Source: Rhodobacteraceae bacterium UBA6796 (lineage in GTDB: Bacteria > Pseudomonadota > Alphaproteobacteria > Rhodobacterales > Rhodobacteraceae). Taken from it: 64,000 nt of DNA. The DNA lies in contig DKFM01000006.1 in assembly GCA_002452815.1 (NCBI GenBank), positions 186,001-250,000 on the forward strand, read 5' to 3'. A program made the position numbers and the translations under genes. Under the pieces are notes generated by a model. That model searched no databases. It saw only the letters and a list, made by a program, of their open reading frames with translations, and was not told where the DNA came from. Below are positions 53,574 through 63,390 of this stretch, piece by piece (positions within the stretch are counted from its first letter, which is position 1; each line of letters starts with the position of its first letter).

Positions 53574-54059
53574 CGGCCTGCCTTCCCTGCGTGTCTCTTG
53601 CTGTCATAGCCACAGAACTTTACCGGAGTCTTAGTGTCGCGGGCTAGGCGCTGCAAGGGCGGGTGAAAAATCTTGCCCAGAACGCGGCCAATCCTGCGCA
53701 AAGAGCGGCGCCTTGATTGCCGGCAAATCGACCCCACCTTGCCTGGCTGTCGCCACTGCCACAGCCGGTTCCGAACGCTCAGCTCCCGGTCGGTCCTTTT
53801 CAAGACGACGGTCATCGGGCCGGCTGAACCGCCGGCATCCCGGTGATTGACTTGCACGACCGACAGCAGCGTCCTCGCACAGATGCACAAGCACATCGCC
53901 GCCGTTGGCCAGCTTGCTCTGCGCGCCTCGCAGAGCGGATGCGCCTGAACCAGGTCGCTCTGGTGGCTGGCACGATGACGAATCAGCCGCGCGGACCGAA
54001 CCCCAAACGGCATGGCGGCCCGTCCCCGGGCACGCCACAATCCAGAATGGCGCAGGGGC
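53574..54059. other. 486-bp region without a recognised gene
   Basis: Between clpP and puuD. Open frames on both strands (for example minus 53631-54038 and plus 53843-54091) have no ribosome binding site, poor codon bias and no recognisable protein. The first 100 bp must hold the clpP promoter: TTGCAG and TAAGAC hexamers 17 bp apart lie on the minus strand near 53663-53635. The rest may be decayed sequence. I found no repeat ends, tRNA-like fold or transposase motif. Confidence 0.5.
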
Positions 54060-55286
54060 TCAGCTCCGCCCCGCAGCGAACCAGGCCCTGATGGCCGCGC
54101 GCTCCTGATCTTCCATGAAGCTCAGGTTTCCGGGCGGCATGGCATGGGTCAGCCCCGCCTGCAGATAGATCTGCTCTGCCGCCGCCGCGATCTGTTCGGG
54201 CGTTTCCAGATGCACGTTCTTCGGCGCACGTCCGATGCCCTCATACCCGGGTTCGGCGGCATGGCACATCGAACAGCGGCCCAGCACGATATCCGTCACC
54301 TGATCGAACCCCTCTGCCGCCGCGAACCGGTGCTGCGCCGGGCTCAACCGCGCGGCCGCCTCGCCTTCGGCCTCGGCGGGCGCCAGGGACGACAGCCACA
54401 CCACCAGCGCAAACAAGACCGCCGTCAGCCCCCAGGTCCACCACAGCATCCCCTTGTGGGCATGCATTGTGTTGAAGAAGTGCCGGATCGTCACCCCCAT
54501 CAGGAAGACCAGCGCCGCAATCAGCCAGTTCCACTGGCTGGCGAAGGCCAGCGGGTAATGGTTCGACAGCATCATGAACAACACGGGCAGCGTCAGGTAA
54601 TTGTTATGGGTCGAACGCTGCTTGGCAATCTTGCCGTATTTCGGATCGGGCGCGCGCCCGGCGATCAGATCGGCCACCACGATCTTCTGGTTCGGAATGA
54701 TCACCATGAACACATTGGCCGACATGATCGTGGCGGTGAAGGCCCCCAGATGCAGCAAGGCCGCCCGCCCCGAGAAGACCTGCGTATAACCCCATGACAT
54801 CGCAACCAAAATCACATAGAGCCCCAGCATCAACCGGGTATTGTAATCGCCAAAGCGCGACTTGCAGATCAGGTCATAGGCGATCCAGCCGAACACCAGC
54901 GAACCCAGCGAAATCGCCACCGCCCCCCAGACCGGCAGATCGGCCACCCGCGGGTCGATCAGGTAGAACTCCGCCCCCAGCCAGTAGACCAGCACCAGCA
55001 TCGCAAAGCCCGACAGCCAGGTCGCATAGCTTTCCCATTTGAACCAGGTCAGCTCTTCGGGCATCGCGGCGGGCGCCACCAGATATTTCTGGATGTGGTA
55101 AAATCCGCCGCCATGCACCTGCCAGGCCGCGCCATGCACGCCCCTGGGCGCCCCGGCCTCGGGCCGCAACCCCAGATCGAGCGCGATGAAATAGAACGAC
55201 GACCCGATCCACGCGATCGCGGTAATCACATGCACCCAGCGCACGGCAAACTGCGCCCATTCCAGCCAGAAGGTAGTGTCCAACAT
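54060..55286 (-). CDS. puuD: Membrane-bound urate hydroxylase PuuD with cytochrome c domain
   Basis: 408 aa. About eight helices, starting FAVRWVHVITAIAWIGSSFY with several conserved His. A C-terminal cytochrome c domain follows with haem motif CSMCH (about residue 358) and distal MPPGN Met. It oxidises urate to 5-hydroxyisourate and passes electrons to the respiratory chain instead of making peroxide. The start at 55284-55286 follows GAGGTTGGG. Part of the urate island, minus strand after uraH. Confidence 0.94.
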   Translation of the reverse strand: MLDTTFWLEWAQFAVRWVHVITAIAWIGSSFYFIALDLGLRPEAGAPRGVHGAAWQVHGGGFYHIQKYLVAPAAMPEELTWFKWESYATWLSGFAMLVLVYWLGAEFYLIDPRVADLPVWGAVAISLGSLVFGWIAYDLICKSRFGDYNTRLMLGLYVILVAMSWGYTQVFSGRAALLHLGAFTATIMSANVFMVIIPNQKIVVADLIAGRAPDPKYGKIAKQRSTHNNYLTLPVLFMMLSNHYPLAFASQWNWLIAALVFLMGVTIRHFFNTMHAHKGMLWWTWGLTAVLFALVVWLSSLAPAEAEGEAAARLSPAQHRFAAAEGFDQVTDIVLGRCSMCHAAEPGYEGIGRAPKNVHLETPEQIAAAAEQIYLQAGLTHAMPPGNLSFMEDQERAAIRAWFAAGRS

Positions 55287-55417
55287 CCCAACCTCATTTT
55301 GCGCCAGCTTCCGCGAGCGCCCCGCAAACCGCAAGCCTGCCCCCGCGCCAGATCACCGCAACGACGCAGGCGCCTCTTTTCGGGGCAGTAGTGCAAATTT
55401 ATCAGGCAGTCAAAAAT

Positions 55418-55774
55418 TCAGCTGCCGCGATAGGTCGAAAACCCATAGGGCGAAAGCAACAGCGGCACATGGTAATGCGCCTGCGCGTCGCTGATTCCGA
55501 AGCGGATCGGCACCACGTCCAGAAACAGCGGCTCCTCGCCCGCCTGCCCGCTCGCACGCAGATAATCGCCCGCGTGAAACACCAGTTCATAGACCCCGGG
55601 CGCGAAGCGATCCGCAGGCAAAACAGGGGCATCGCTGCGCCCGTCGGCATTGGTCACCACCTCGGCCAGCAACGCGCGCGATGCGCCCGACAGCGCGTAA
55701 AGCTCGATCTTCAGCCCCGCGGCAGGCAGCCCCCGCGCCGTATCCAGCACATGCGTCGTCAGATATCCGGCCAT
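55418..55774 (-). CDS. uraH: 5-hydroxyisourate hydrolase (transthyretin-like)
   Basis: 118 aa. It has [20 protein letters not shown] at the N-terminus and the signature C-terminus [18 protein letters not shown]. It hydrolyses 5-hydroxyisourate to OHCU. The ATG at 55772-55774 follows AAAAAGGAGTTTGAA. Upstream of puuD (131-bp gap), divergent from puuE over a 115-bp shared promoter region. Confidence 0.96.
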   Translation of the reverse strand: MAGYLTTHVLDTARGLPAAGLKIELYALSGASRALLAEVVTNADGRSDAPVLPADRFAPGVYELVFHAGDYLRASGQAGEEPLFLDVVPIRFGISDAQAHYHVPLLLSPYGFSTYRGS

Positions 55775-55889
55775 TTCAAACTCCTTTTTGCCGACTATGC
55801 CCGCCCCCCGCGCGCCCCGCAAGCGGGGCCAGCCCCCCTTGCGCCTGCCACGATTTGCGCCTTTGATCGGCCAAAACCCGGAGGCAGAA

Positions 55890-57305
55890 ATGACCCGATA
55901 CCCCCGCGACATGCGCGGCCATGGCCCCACCCCCCCCGATGCACGCTGGCCCGGCGGCGCGCGCGTCGCGATTTCGCTGGTGCTGAACTACGAAGAGGGC
56001 GGTGAGAATTGCATCCTGCATGGCGATGCCGCATCCGAAGCGTTCCTGTCCGACATCGCGGGCGCCGCACAATGGCCGGGCCAGCGGCACTGGAACATGG
56101 AATCGATCTATGAATATGGCGCGCGCGCCGGGTTCTGGCGGCTGCATCGGCTGTTCACCGGGTTGAACCTGCCGGTCACGATCTATGGCGTGGCCACCGC
56201 GCTCGCGCGCAGCCCCGAACAGGTTGCGGCCATGCAATCGGCGGGGTGGGAAATCGCCAGCCACGGGCTGAAATGGGTCGAGCATCGCGACATGCCCGAG
56301 GCCGAGGAACGCGCCCAGATCGCCGAGGCAATCCGCCTGCACACCGAGGTGGTGGGCACCCCTCCGCGCGGCTGGTACACCGGACGCTGTTCGGAAAACA
56401 CGGTGCGCCTGACCGCAGAAACCGGCGCGTTCGACTGGATTTCGGACACATATGATGACGACCTGCCCTATTGGCGTCACATTGGCGGGCGCGATCAGCT
56501 GGTCATCCCCTACACGCTCGAAGCCAATGACATGCGCTTTGCCACCGCGCCCGGCTATATCGAGGGCGAGCAGTTCTTCACCTATCTGAAGGACACCTTC
56601 GATACGCTCTATGCCGAAGGTGCCGCGGGCGCGGCCAAGATGTTCTCGGTCGGGCTGCATTGCCGGCTGATCGGGCGCCCGGGCAAGATCGCCGGGCTGA
56701 AACGCTTCCTCGATTATGCACGCGGGCATGAAGGCGTGTGGTTTGCCACCCGCGGCCAGATCGCCGCGCATTGGGCTGCGACCCACCCGCCGCAGCACTA
56801 CGACCGCCCGAGCGAGATGGACCGCGCGACATTTGTCGCCCGCTACGGCGGCATTTTCGAACACTCCCCCTGGATCGCCGAGCGCGCCTTCGATCTGGAA
56901 CTGGGCCCCGCGCATGACAGCGCGGTCGGGCTGCACAATGCGCTGGCACGGGTCTTCCGCTCGGCCACGCGCGACGAACGTCTGGCTGTGCTGCGCGCCC
57001 ACCCCGATCTGGCGGGCAAGCTCGCGCAAGCCAAACGGCTGACCCAGGAAAGCACCGCCGAACAGGCGAGCGCGGGCTTGGACGCGCTGACCGATGATGA
57101 ACGCCACGCCTTCGAGCGCCTGAATGCCGAGTATGTCGCGCGCCACGGCTTCCCCTTCATCATCGCGGTGCGGGACCACACCAAGACCGGCATCCTGCGC
57201 GCCTTCAAGACCCGCATCGCCAATGACGCCGAAACCGAATTTTCCACCGCCTGCGCACAGGTCGAACGTATCGCCGCGCTGCGCCTGAAGGACATCCTGC
57301 CATGA
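55890..57305 (+). CDS. puuE: Bifunctional allantoinase PuuE-OHCU decarboxylase UraD fusion
   Basis: 471 aa. Residues 1-305 are a cofactor-independent allantoinase of the polysaccharide deacetylase fold ([30 protein letters not shown]). Residues about 310-471 are OHCU decarboxylase, with [17 protein letters not shown] (catalytic His) and [15 protein letters not shown]. The order of activities is UraD first (OHCU to S-allantoin), then PuuE (allantoin to allantoate). The ATG follows CGGAGGCAGAA. ATGA overlap with allE. Confidence 0.96.
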   Translation: MTRYPRDMRGHGPTPPDARWPGGARVAISLVLNYEEGGENCILHGDAASEAFLSDIAGAAQWPGQRHWNMESIYEYGARAGFWRLHRLFTGLNLPVTIYGVATALARSPEQVAAMQSAGWEIASHGLKWVEHRDMPEAEERAQIAEAIRLHTEVVGTPPRGWYTGRCSENTVRLTAETGAFDWISDTYDDDLPYWRHIGGRDQLVIPYTLEANDMRFATAPGYIEGEQFFTYLKDTFDTLYAEGAAGAAKMFSVGLHCRLIGRPGKIAGLKRFLDYARGHEGVWFATRGQIAAHWAATHPPQHYDRPSEMDRATFVARYGGIFEHSPWIAERAFDLELGPAHDSAVGLHNALARVFRSATRDERLAVLRAHPDLAGKLAQAKRLTQESTAEQASAGLDALTDDERHAFERLNAEYVARHGFPFIIAVRDHTKTGILRAFKTRIANDAETEFSTACAQVERIAALRLKDILP

Positions 57306-58132
57306 GTGGTTACTACACCCCGCCGGGCGGCCTGCCGCCGCAAACCGCGTTGATGACCGGCCGCGCGATCTTTACCGAAGCCTATGCGGTCATTCCCAAA
57401 GGCTGCTTCTCCGACATCGTCACAAGCTATCTGCCGGGCTGGACCGACACCAAACTCTGGCTGATCGCCCGCCCGATGACCGGGTTTTCCGAAACCTTCA
57501 GCCAATATGTGATGGAGGTCGGCCCCGATGGCGGATCGGACACCCCCGACCCGGAACCGGGTGCACAATCGGTGCTGTTCGTCACCGCGGGCGAGATGTG
57601 GCTCTCGCTCGACGGGCAGGAATATGAACTCGCGGCGGGCGGCTATGCCTATATCCCGCCCGGCACCGACTGGGCGGTGCGCAATGGCGCCGACCATCCG
57701 CTGCGCTTCCACTGGGTGCGCAAGCTCTACGAACCCGCCCCCGGCCTGCCCGCGCCCGAGGCCTTCGTGACGAATGAACGCGAAATCGCCCCCAATGCGA
57801 TGCCCGACACCGGCGGTCGCTGGGCCACCACGCGCTTCGTCGACCCCACCGACCTGCGCCATGACATGCATGTCAACATCGTCACCTTCCAGCCCGGCGG
57901 CCTGATCCCGTTCGAGGAAACCCATGTCATGGAGCACGGGCTCTATGTGCTGGAAGGCAAGGCGGTTTACAAACTCAACACCGATTGGGTCGAGGTCGAG
58001 GCGGGCGATTTCATGTGGCTGCGCGCCTATTGTCCGCAGGCCTGCTATGCCGCGGGCCCGGGCCCGTTCCGCTATCTGCTCTACAAGGACGTGAACCGCC
58101 ACGCCCGGCTGCGCGGCCCCTTCACCCGCTGA
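57302..58132 (+). CDS. allE: (S)-ureidoglycine aminohydrolase
   Basis: 276 aa bicupin. [20 protein letters not shown] is the family start. There are two cupin modules (GEMWLSLDGQEYELAAGGYA; FEETHVMEHGLYVLEGKAVY). It hydrolyses S-ureidoglycine to S-ureidoglycolate and ammonia with Mn. Its substrate is the product of allantoate amidohydrolase, which is not in this cluster. Confidence 0.95.
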   Translation: MSGYYTPPGGLPPQTALMTGRAIFTEAYAVIPKGCFSDIVTSYLPGWTDTKLWLIARPMTGFSETFSQYVMEVGPDGGSDTPDPEPGAQSVLFVTAGEMWLSLDGQEYELAAGGYAYIPPGTDWAVRNGADHPLRFHWVRKLYEPAPGLPAPEAFVTNEREIAPNAMPDTGGRWATTRFVDPTDLRHDMHVNIVTFQPGGLIPFEETHVMEHGLYVLEGKAVYKLNTDWVEVEAGDFMWLRAYCPQACYAAGPGPFRYLLYKDVNRHARLRGPFTR

Positions 58133-58184
58133 TCTTCTCACTGGCGAAAATATCCTCGGGGGTCCGGGGGCAGACAGCCCCCGG
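58133..58184 (-). repeat. Dispersed repeat, copy E (half unit)
   Basis: On the minus strand GGGGGCTGTCTGCCCCCGG, then CCCCCGAGGATATTTTCGCC. A more diverged hairpin-plus-arm half between allE and allA. Two catabolic genes that should be co-transcribed flank it. Confidence 0.65.
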
Positions 58185-58205
58185 CCTCGCCATCCGGAGC
58201 CCGCA

Positions 58206-58685
58206 ATGAACATCAAGGCCGAACCCCTCACCGCCGCCGCTTTCGCCCCCTTCGGCGATGTGCTCGACGCCAGCGGCGCGCCCGACAATATCATCAACGC
58301 CGGGCTTTGCGGACGCTATCACGACCGCGCGCGGCTTGAGTTTTCCGATGGCCGCACCGGGATCTCGATCTTCAAGGCCGAGCCGCGCAGCCTGCCCTAC
58401 ATCTGCACCCTGCTCGAACGTCACCCCGAAGGCAGCCAGGCCTTCATCCCGATGAGCGCCGATCCGTTTCTGGTGATCGTCGCGCCCGATGACGGGGGCA
58501 AGCCGGGCCTGCCGCGCGCGTTCCTGACCAATGGCGCGCAGGGGATCAACCTGCATCGCGGGGTCTGGCACGGCGTGCTGACGCCTCTGTCCGCGCCGGG
58601 CCTGTTTGCGGTGATCGACCGGATCGGCCCCGGCGCGAACCTGCAGGAATACCCGCTGAGCGCACCGTTTTCGGTGCATCTGTAA
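58206..58685 (+). CDS. allA: Ureidoglycolate lyase
   Basis: 159 aa. It has AEPLTAAAFAPFGDVLDASG, EPRSLPYICTLLERHPEGSQ, FIPMS and INLHRGVWHGVLTPLSAPG. It splits S-ureidoglycolate to glyoxylate and urea, the last step of urate breakdown here. No strong Shine-Dalgarno (GGAGCCCGCA precedes ATG). Confidence 0.95.
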   Translation: MNIKAEPLTAAAFAPFGDVLDASGAPDNIINAGLCGRYHDRARLEFSDGRTGISIFKAEPRSLPYICTLLERHPEGSQAFIPMSADPFLVIVAPDDGGKPGLPRAFLTNGAQGINLHRGVWHGVLTPLSAPGLFAVIDRIGPGANLQEYPLSAPFSVHL

Positions 58686-58798
58686 ACACTGGCAGACACC
58701 CATGCCCCTTGCCATCGGGGGCGCGCACTCTGTATCCAGCGACCTGCTGCCGTACCAGAGCCGAAGTCCCAGTGCCCAATCCGTAAAGGCGATCGTTG

Positions 58799-59830
58799 AT
58801 GTCCCAGACCTCCCCCACCCCGCGCACCGCGCTTGTCACCGGCTCGGCCGGGTTCATCGGCTATTTCACCTGCACGCGGCTGCTGGAAGACGGGTTCCGG
58901 GTGATCGGCCTGGATGCGATGACCGACTATTACGACGTGGCGCTGAAGCAGCGGCGCCAGTCGATGCTGCTGCAAAACCCGAATTTCCGCGCCATCAACG
59001 ATGCGGTCGAAACGCCCGGCCTGCTGATGGGTCTGTTCGCGACCGAGAAGCCCGACGTGGTGATCCACCTCGCTGCGCAGGCCGGCGTGCGCTATTCGAT
59101 CGAAAACCCGCGGTCTTACCTTGAAAGCAATATCGTCGGCACGTTCGAGCTGCTGGAGGCCGCCCGCGCCCACCCGCCGCAGCACATGCTGCTGGCCTCC
59201 ACCAGCTCGGTCTATGGCGCCAATACCGAAATGCCCTATACCGAGACCGACCGCGCCGACCATCAGATGAGCTTCTATGCGGCCACCAAGAAGGCCACGG
59301 AAAACATGGCGCACAGCTATGCGCATCTGTTCGGCCTGCCGGTGACGATGTTCCGCTTCTTCACAGTCTATGGCCCCTGGGGCCGGCCCGACATGGCGCT
59401 GTTCAAATTCACCAAGGCGATCCTGAACGGCGACCCAATCGACGTCTATAACTACGGCGACATGAAGCGCGACTTCACCTATGTCGAGGATCTGGTCCAG
59501 GGCATCCGCCTGCTGATCGACACGCCGCCCGTGCGCCCCATGGATGGCGTGGTGCCCGAAGGCGACAGCCTGTCGCCGGTGGCGCCCTGGCGGGTGGTGA
59601 ATATCGGCAATTCCGATGCCGTTCAGCTGACCGATTTCATCGCCGCGATCGAGGCCGCGACCGGCCGCACCGCCACGCGCAACCTGATGCCGATGCAGGC
59701 CGGCGACGTGCCCGCAACCTGGGCCAATGCCGATCTTTTGCGCAGCCTGACCGGCTATGCGCCCCAGACCCGCGTGCCCGAAGGGGTGGCGAAATTCGTC
59801 GCCTGGTATCGCGATTATTACGCCGTCTGA
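58799..59830 (+). CDS. NAD-dependent nucleotide-sugar epimerase (UDP-glucuronate 4-epimerase type)
   Basis: 343 aa extended SDR. NAD loop TGSAGFIGYFTC, catalytic Ser-Tyr-Lys in ASTSSVYGANTEMPY and SFYAATKKATE, then FRFFTVYGPWGRPDMALFKF, typical of UDP-glucuronate/galacturonate epimerases. Makes activated uronic acids for surface polysaccharide. Not related to the purine genes beside it. It overlaps the convergent glycerate kinase by 13 bp. Confidence 0.9.
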   Translation: MSQTSPTPRTALVTGSAGFIGYFTCTRLLEDGFRVIGLDAMTDYYDVALKQRRQSMLLQNPNFRAINDAVETPGLLMGLFATEKPDVVIHLAAQAGVRYSIENPRSYLESNIVGTFELLEAARAHPPQHMLLASTSSVYGANTEMPYTETDRADHQMSFYAATKKATENMAHSYAHLFGLPVTMFRFFTVYGPWGRPDMALFKFTKAILNGDPIDVYNYGDMKRDFTYVEDLVQGIRLLIDTPPVRPMDGVVPEGDSLSPVAPWRVVNIGNSDAVQLTDFIAAIEAATGRTATRNLMPMQAGDVPATWANADLLRSLTGYAPQTRVPEGVAKFVAWYRDYYAV

Positions 59831-61092
59831 GCCCCGCCGAAAATCAGGAACGCCCGGAAATCGTTGACATTCGTCAGTGTCGGCCCGATCACGACCTGCG
59901 CGCCCAAACGCGCGAAAAAACCGTGGCTGTCATGGGCCGCCAGCGCCGCACGCGGGTCAAGCGACTGCGCGCGCGTCCAGGCCTCGGGGCCGATCAGCGC
60001 GCCTGCGACCTCGGCCGCGCCATCTACGCCGTCGGTGTCACAGGCCAGCGCGTGAATCCCCGGTGCGCCCTGCAAGGCGATCAGCGCCGAGAGGATGAAT
60101 TCGGCATTCGGCCCGCCGCTGCCACCCTCGCCCCGGTGCTGCACCGTGCATTCGCCGCCTGACAGCAGCAGCAAGGGCGGCGCGGATGCCGGGCGTTCGG
60201 CAGCCAGCTGCAGTGCCATCCGTGCCTGTTCGGCGCCCAGATCGCGTGCCTCTCCTTCCAGCGCATCGCCCAGTTGGCGCACCTCGACGCCCGCCGCGCG
60301 CGCCAGATCCGCTGCCGCCGCCAGCGACTGCCCCGGGGCGGCGATGATCCGCGTCTCGGCCTGCGCCAGCCGTGCGTCACCCGGCGCCAACACGCCCGAA
60401 CCCCGCGCCAGAACCGCTTGCACCGCGGGCGGCGGTGTGATGCCATAGGCCTGCAAAACCGCCCGCGCCTCGGTCACCCCGCGCGCATCGCCCACCGTCG
60501 GCCCCGAGGCGATAAAGGCCAGATCGTCCCCCGCCACATCCGAAATCACCAGCGCCAGCATCCGCGCGGGCCAGGCAGCGGCGGCCAGTTGCCCGCCCTT
60601 GACCGCGCTCAGATGCTTGCGCACGGTGTTGATCTCGTCGATCGGGGCACCACTGCGCAGCAGCGCGCCCGTCACCGCCTGCTTGTCGGCCAGCGTCAGC
60701 CCCGGCGCCGGCGCACACAGCAGCGCCGACCCGCCCCCCGAAATCAGCGCCAGCACGAAATCCTCGGGGCCAAGGCCGCGCAGCAGCTCCAGCATCCGCT
60801 GCGTGGCCTCGACACCGGCCTGATCGGGCACCGGATGGGCGGCCTCGACGATCTCGATCCCCTCGCAGGGTTGGGCATAGCCATAGCGGGTAATCACCAG
60901 CCCCTCGCAAGGGCCCCAGGCCGCCTCGACCGCCTGCGCCATCCGCGCCGAAGCCTTGCCCGCACCGACCACCACCACGCGCCCCGCAGGCCGCGGCGGC
61001 AAGGCGGCGGACACGACGCGCATCGGATCGGCCGCCGCCACCGCCGCATCGAACAGAGAACGCAAGAAGGCGGAGGGGTCTGTCACGGCCAT
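59818..61092 (-). CDS. Glycerate 2-kinase (GckA/TtuD, MOFRL family)
   Basis: 424 aa. VVGAGKASARMAQAVE, LISGGGSALLCAPAPG, NTVRKHLSAVKGGQLAAAAW and the C-terminal MOFRL part (ALACDTDGVDGAAEVAGALI; GPTLTNVNDFRAFLI). Phosphorylates D-glycerate to 2-phosphoglycerate. It can follow glyoxylate from ureidoglycolate via tartronate semialdehyde. The ATG at 61090-61092 is preferred over a low-complexity upstream extension. Confidence 0.92.
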   Translation of the reverse strand: MAVTDPSAFLRSLFDAAVAAADPMRVVSAALPPRPAGRVVVVGAGKASARMAQAVEAAWGPCEGLVITRYGYAQPCEGIEIVEAAHPVPDQAGVEATQRMLELLRGLGPEDFVLALISGGGSALLCAPAPGLTLADKQAVTGALLRSGAPIDEINTVRKHLSAVKGGQLAAAAWPARMLALVISDVAGDDLAFIASGPTVGDARGVTEARAVLQAYGITPPPAVQAVLARGSGVLAPGDARLAQAETRIIAAPGQSLAAAADLARAAGVEVRQLGDALEGEARDLGAEQARMALQLAAERPASAPPLLLLSGGECTVQHRGEGGSGGPNAEFILSALIALQGAPGIHALACDTDGVDGAAEVAGALIGPEAWTRAQSLDPRAALAAHDSHGFFARLGAQVVIGPTLTNVNDFRAFLIFGGAQTA

Positions 61093-61221
61093 ATCGGTGC
61101 CTTTTCTGTGGTCTGACGGGCGGCAGGCGGAAACGCCCCACGCCTGTCCCACAGTTCCGTCACGTCGCCGCCATGACAAGGGAAAACCACGCCCGGCCAC
61201 CACCGCCACCCAGGAAGCATG

Positions 61222-61248
61222 AAAAAACGGGGGCATCCCTGCCCCCGT
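61222..61248 (-). terminator. Intrinsic terminator of the 5'-nucleotidase gene
   Basis: On the minus strand ACGGGGGCAGGGATGCCCCCGTTTTTT: an 8- to 9-bp GC stem with a six-base U-tract, 41 bp after the stop. Confidence 0.93.
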
Positions 61249-61289
61249 CGCGCACCCTGTCCAGAGCCGGCAGCCCCGGAAACCCGGGC

Positions 61290-62867
61290 TTATTTCTTGG
61301 TGATGCGGCCGTCGGTATAGGGCGTGTAAGGCCCGGCCTTCGCCAGATATTCGGCCGTGACATCCGCCAGATCGGGGCCGAAGTCATAGGCGTTCATGCC
61401 CTCGGTCGCAAACATCTTGTAGCCATCGCCACCGTTGCGCACATAGTTGTTAGTCACCACGCCATAGACGGTATCGGCCTCAATCGGCGCCCAGCTGTCG
61501 CCCGAACCGACCATCACATCCGACACCCGCTCGCCCGCCGGCTTGGCGGCATCCCAGGTGAATTTCAGCCCGGCCACCTGCGGGAAGCGCCCGGCGCCTT
61601 CCTCGACCTGGCTCAGCCCGTTTTCCAGCGCTGCAACGACGGTGGAGCCCTTGGCCTCGAACGTGGACAGCGTGTTCTGGAACGGCAGCACGGTCAGCAC
61701 CTCGCCCATGGTCACCGGCCCCGCGTCGATCGACGAGCGCAGACCGCCGCCGTTCTGGATCGCGATGCTCACGCCCTGCGCGGCCACACGATCAAGCATC
61801 GCATCGGCCACAAGGTTGCCCATCGCGCATTCCACAGTGCGGCAGGTATCGCGCGAGCCGTCGATCTCGGCGCTGGTTTCGGCCACGACCTTGGCGCGGA
61901 TCTCGTCCAGCGGCTTGGCCATCTCGGCGATCTTGGCCGCCAGCGTCGCGTCGGGCGTGACCGAGGCGTCCAGCAGAATCGCGTCGCCGCCAGCGTCCTT
62001 CAGATTGCCCGCGTCATCGAAGGTCAGGACCAGATGGCCCAGATATTTCGAATAGGCATAGGCCGAAACGACGGGCACATTGCCGACCATGGTCGGGTAT
62101 TTCTCGGCGCCCTCTTCGGTGTTGGAAAACAGCGTGTGGGAATGCCCGCCCACGATCGCGTCGATGCCCGGCACCGCCTCGGCCAGCGCCTTGTCCTTGA
62201 CGAAGCCGGTGTGCGGGATCGCGATGATCTTGGTCACGCCCGCCTCGGTCAGCGCCGCGACATCGGCTTTCAGGCTCTCGGCCTCGTCCTGGAAAATCAC
62301 GTTCGGACCGGGCGAAGAGGTTTCCACCGTATCGGTCGCCAGCGCCGAGATGATGCCGATCTTCTCGCCGCCGACTTCCAGAACGACGGTGTCCTGAACC
62401 TTGCCGTTCAACAGGTTCGACTGGCTGACATCCAGATTGCCCGACACCAGCGGGAATTTCACCATGTCGATGAAGGCCGACAGCGCCTCGGGGCCATCGT
62501 CGAATTCGTGGTTGCCCACCGCCATCGCATCATAGCCGATGGCGTTCATGAATTCGGCCGTGTCCTTGCCCTTGTAGGTCGTGTAGAACAGGCTGCCCTG
62601 GAACTGATCGCCTGCATCCAGCAGGATGACGTTCTGGCCCTCCAGTTCCTTGCGCATTTCGGCAACCTTGGTCGCCAGCCGGGCAATGCCGCCAAAGCAC
62701 TTGCCCTCGGCCTCATCCTCGGCGCCGCAGGTCGAATCGTATTTGTTGATCGATTCAATACGCGAATGCAGGTCATTGGTGTGCAGCACATGCAGCGTGT
62801 AGTCGGCCTGCGCGGCGCCTGCGCTCAAAGCCAGAACGGCGGCGGATGCCAGAAAACGGGCGTTCAT
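61290..62867 (-). CDS. Periplasmic 5'-nucleotidase/2',3'-cyclic phosphodiesterase (UshA family)
   Basis: 525 aa. Signal peptide ending SAGAAQA. Metallophosphatase motifs VLHTNDLHSR, LLDAGDQFQGS, AVGNHEFDDG and GGHSH. The C-terminal domain has NGGGLRSSIDAG and the substrate-stacking region. Releases nucleosides and phosphate from nucleotides in the periplasm, feeding the purine and pyrimidine pathways nearby. GGAGGTATTC precedes ATG. Confidence 0.93.
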   Translation of the reverse strand: MNARFLASAAVLALSAGAAQADYTLHVLHTNDLHSRIESINKYDSTCGAEDEAEGKCFGGIARLATKVAEMRKELEGQNVILLDAGDQFQGSLFYTTYKGKDTAEFMNAIGYDAMAVGNHEFDDGPEALSAFIDMVKFPLVSGNLDVSQSNLLNGKVQDTVVLEVGGEKIGIISALATDTVETSSPGPNVIFQDEAESLKADVAALTEAGVTKIIAIPHTGFVKDKALAEAVPGIDAIVGGHSHTLFSNTEEGAEKYPTMVGNVPVVSAYAYSKYLGHLVLTFDDAGNLKDAGGDAILLDASVTPDATLAAKIAEMAKPLDEIRAKVVAETSAEIDGSRDTCRTVECAMGNLVADAMLDRVAAQGVSIAIQNGGGLRSSIDAGPVTMGEVLTVLPFQNTLSTFEAKGSTVVAALENGLSQVEEGAGRFPQVAGLKFTWDAAKPAGERVSDVMVGSGDSWAPIEADTVYGVVTNNYVRNGGDGYKMFATEGMNAYDFGPDLADVTAEYLAKAGPYTPYTDGRITKK

Positions 62868-63051
62868 GAATACCTCCAGGGATTGTCACATGGGTGTTAC
62901 ACTGCGGTCATGCGGACGCGCTGTCAAAACCCGATTTACGCAATCGGCGTAATGGCGCAGCATGACGTCGGGATGACAGGCCTGCGAAACCCGCTTTCGT
63001 GCGGCACCAAGCGGGATTGACCATTGACCGGGCACAGGGCATGTGAAGGCC

Positions 63052-63390
63052 ATGCTGATCTACAAAATCTTTCGCCGCCCCGAATGGGATGCGTTCCGCA
63101 ACGCCGGGCAGACGCTTGGCGCGCCTGTCGATCTGACGGACGGGTTCATCCACTTCTCGACCGCGGCCCAGGTCACCGAAACCGCCGCACGGCATTTCGC
63201 GACCGAAAGCGACCTGGTCCTGGTCGCCTTTGACGGCGATACCCTTGGACCGGCGCTGAAATGGGAACCCTCGCGCGGGGGCGCATTGTTCCCGCATCTT
63301 TACCGCCCGCTGGAGCTGTCCGAAGTGGTCTGGGATACCTCCCTGCCCTTGGGGGCGACCGGCCATATCTTCCCCGAGGCCCTGCTGTGA
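63052..63390 (+). CDS. DUF952 protein
   Basis: 112 aa. [51 protein letters not shown]: the DUF952 family, which has a dioxygenase- or ADP-ribosyl-like small fold of unknown role. ATG 63052 matches the family start. A GTG at 63043 is possible. GTGA overlap with pyrD, a conserved pairing in relatives. Confidence 0.88.
   Translation: MLIYKIFRRPEWDAFRNAGQTLGAPVDLTDGFIHFSTAAQVTETAARHFATESDLVLVAFDGDTLGPALKWEPSRGGALFPHLYRPLELSEVVWDTSLPLGATGHIFPEALL

Noticed and set aside
53570..54040. Open frames on the minus strand between clpP and puuD as possible genes
   Set aside because: No Shine-Dalgarno, Arg/Cys-rich products with no known family, poor codon bias, and overlap between competing frames.
62869..62940. 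A PHO box or strong promoter for the 5'-nucleotidase gene
   Set aside because: A TTGACA-like hexamer (62922-62927 on the minus strand) lacks a good -10 at proper spacing and no repeated CTGTCAT unit is present.
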